64,000 nucleotides of DNA, taken from positions 5,001 to 69,000 of the forward strand of contig BSBK01002160.1 in assembly GCA_027943335.1 (NCBI GenBank), read 5' to 3'. A model generated the notes under the pieces. It made no database searches. It was given only the letters and a program-made list of their open reading frames with translations, and was not told the origin of the DNA. The DNA is from Chamaecyparis obtusa. Taxonomy: Eukaryota > Streptophyta > Pinopsida > Cupressales > Cupressaceae. Every line of letters starts with the position of its first letter. Within the stretch, counting starts at the first letter, position 1. The position numbers were made by a program, and so were the translations under genes. Of this stretch, positions 62,201 to 64,000 are shown in pieces.

Positions 62201-62937
62201 TCTGACTTGATGGTTCTCATATTCTCATAGAACTATTTCAGTAGGAGCTCGGCTAGGTCGAATTGAAAACCTTTCTTCACAATCTTGTAGGCGATGTCTA
62301 CCACTCCACAAGGTACACTATTCAGCCTGCTTGATTGAAATATCTTATAACTGACTGCATAAGCATGGAACCTTATCTCAGGATCAACAATTGTTTTGAC
62401 TCGCATACCTCTTTTGTCTCATTCTGCTCTGGTTAACTTCTCAATCTTGGTTCTCGATGCACTCCTTATAGATTTTACTTTGTCAGTAATAGGGTAACTA
62501 GTGACTACATGTATAATGTCCCTTTTTATTTTTACCAGTTCATCCAGCCATAACTTTCCTTCATGCACTCAACCTAATACAACCCTAATCCATTCTATTT
62601 TGAACTCCCTTAGGAAATACAAGGTGTTTATTAAACCTTTCACCTCCAAGTGTTTATGCTCATCTTTGAGATTTCCATCGGCACTTAGCTCCTAGAAGGT
62701 GGATTGAAGATCAAAATCTCCTACTTCATTCATCTTGCAGTACATGTACATGAAAATATCTTGGACCAACAAAAGCATAGGTAGAATACTTGAAAATGCA
62801 TCGGTTTGGTCAATTTGAGATGCAATCTTGGGGTGCAACTTGTACTTCAACTCATCACAGGTTGCAAACTTTATCAAAGTGACCTTCTTATCACTCCTAG
62901 ACTTGGATTTCATAACCTTGGATGAGCATGCCATCAT
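59287..62937 (-). pseudogene. Element D long ORF, unknown function
   Basis: 1,217 codons from ATG 62937 to TAA 59287, in a single frame with no frameshift seen but roughly 15-20 in-frame stops. N-terminal globular region: 'LIKFATCDELKYKLHPKIAS', 'FYENMRTIKSEKKNTCNFG', 'FEQFKERMYQRRRIPGQLVE'. Middle charged region with a basic 'KKRGAQVTFEQPKKRRKL' (61300-61420, possible nuclear localisation signal), then 'ELYEKVSGWKVDICPTHREE'. Next comes a long K/E/T-rich stretch with a 'EKKKKKKHGKG' run near 60150. The C-terminal part (59300-60000) is heptad-like, probably a coiled coil. No enzymatic motif recognised. Plus-strand ORFs such as 60272-60709 are its shadows. Confidence 0.65.
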
Positions 62938-63644
62938 TTATGATATTTAGGGCTTCACAAATATGTTTTAAATAGCTTGGTGGATGTGAAACTTACTTTT
63001 GATTGTGAATAACTTGCTCATAAATCCTTCAAATCTCTGCTAAAATGCTCTAGAATCTCTTTGCTGAAATCTACTTGAAATAGTTGTGGTTCTTCTTAAT
63101 AATTATGTGAAAAATGACTAAGTCCTTCATGTATTTATACCCAAAAATTCATTTCACACTCAAACTTTTACATTTAATACTTTACCTACCAGAGCTCGAT
63201 AAACATAGTTGTGCTCGGTTACACTTTAAAAGTCCTTAATCTTGATTAACACATAAATATTACTTAGTTGATACCATGAGTCGGTTAACCTTTCCAATAT
63301 TTACTGACTAGAAGACATTTACTCGGTCATGCTTTTACCGACTGTACACAGTTTAAGTTCTAAACATGTAATCCCATAGTGTATCTTATTTCATGTTGAT
63401 TTGGTGTGAATTCACTTGACATATGGAAGTATTTGTAAAATATAACCAATCTAAAATTCAGTTCCATACATACCTTTACTGATTAGGTGGAGGTGGTGAT
63501 ATCACCTAATCCAATGAATGAGGTGTCACCGACTATAATGCTTGCTCCATCATTGTCATTTGATGTTTTTCTCCACATTTGACTCCTTATCCTCATGATT
63601 TCTTCAATTGTATTTCTATTTGTATTTTTTTGTGTCTTTGGTGC
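62938..63644 (-). other. Element D spacer, no gene seen
   Basis: AT-rich sequence between the long ORF and the gag-like knuckles. I see no ORF, repeat or regulatory motif that I can support. Confidence 0.5.
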
Positions 63645-63930
63645 TCAGCATCTCCAATCCTTTCTTAGGTGACCGACCTTGTGATAGTGTAAACATGCCA
63701 TACCAGTATTTGTCCACTTACGTGATCTTCCTCTCTAGTTATTTCTCATGCAATTTATTTCTATATGTCCATACATGCCACATGTTGTGCAATTAACCCA
63801 TGTATTGTAATCTCAAGTATATGCATTACCTTTCCTTCTCAGTTGATATGTTGTGTTCTATTCCTTCAGTGTCCAGAATTTCTATAGTTATGTTTGGTGC
63901 TTATGCAGTTGATTTCTTGTTACAGTTATA
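63645..63930 (-). pseudogene. Gag-like zinc-knuckle fragment of element D
   Basis: In one minus-strand frame, 'NCTTCGMYGHIEINC' (63750-63794) is a perfect CX2CX4HX4C knuckle. It is followed after one stop by 'CLHYHKVGHLRKDW' (about 63655-63700), a knuckle with two Cys changed. Upstream 'YCYNCNKK' near 63925 may be another. Arrays of CCHC knuckles are typical of retrotransposon gag. The fragment is too short for family assignment, and 63931-64000 adds nothing clear. Confidence 0.6.
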
Positions 63931-64000
63931 GCAATAACCATGTAAGGTTCCTTGGGTGTCCTTTTCAACTTTGATCTACACTCATGTTCCTGATGTCTAT

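Larger units (their letters stand above)
57829..64000 (-). mobile_element. Element D: LTR element with long accessory ORF, running out of the window
   Basis: One LTR (57829-59065), a polypurine tract, a 1,217-codon ORF and gag-type zinc knuckles, all consistent with minus orientation. The 5' LTR would lie beyond 64000. No RT, integrase or RNase H is seen between knuckles and 3' LTR, so it may be non-autonomous, unless pol lies elsewhere. It inserted in the E-related fragment. Confidence 0.65.

Noticed and set aside
1..64000. Intact host protein-coding gene
   Set aside because: Every ORF with recognisable content belongs to a retroelement; no exon-intron gene structure with known domains was found by eye. 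A genome-wide protein search could still reveal a small one.

Overview
The window looks like intergenic DNA of a seed plant with a large, repeat-dense genome. A gymnosperm is plausible, but this is an inference from AT-richness, old deeply nested retrotransposons and 4-5 kb LTRs; the sequence does not prove it. I found no intact host gene, tRNA, rRNA or CRISPR array. Nearly every base belongs to a retrotransposon or its remains, and every coding region is broken by stop codons or frameshifts.

The backbone is a nest that can be read from matching LTR ends and target-site duplications (TSDs). The outer layer is a plus-strand Ty1/copia element, COP-A (about 4870-57203). Its 5' LTR is split by a 36-kb minus-strand Ty3/gypsy element of Tat/Ogre type, GYP-C (5816-42217). 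GYP-C has LTRs of 4.89 kb and itself carries three insertions. These are a nearly complete minus-strand Copia, COP-B (7138-14871, TSD GTAGG), a 4.7-kb solo LTR (15320-19987, TSD CTCTA) and an 8-kb LINE that splits the protease (27144-35166). Right of GYP-C, COP-A continues with its primer binding site and gag, interrupted by two short solo-LTR-like insertions (42698-43501 and 44043-44988). Protease and integrase follow. A gag-protease-only gypsy element, TRG (46806-55856, TSD GTATG), then interrupts COP-A and carries a solo LTR of the COP-B family (50797-52288, TSD GTTGA). COP-A resumes with reverse transcriptase and RNase H to about 57203, where it joins unrelated sequence at a short microhomology.

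Outside the nest, the left edge (1-4869) holds a repeat pair of about 1.2 kb (element E) and a minus-strand Copia remnant. The right edge (57829-64000) is a minus-strand LTR element, D, with an LTR, a 1,217-codon single-frame degenerate ORF and gag-type zinc knuckles, running out of the window.

The most interesting theme is a set of long non-replicative ORFs of similar build: a globular N-terminal part, a charged K/E/D-rich middle and a coiled-coil-like C-terminus. One lies inside the GYP-C LTRs, one sits directly behind and in frame with the LINE ORF2, and one fills element D. Unrelated element classes may therefore carry related accessory proteins. Other points of note are an RNase H-like domain placed before, not after, the reverse transcriptase in GYP-C, and three back-to-back perfect hairpins in a GC-rich island of the 4.7-kb solo LTR.
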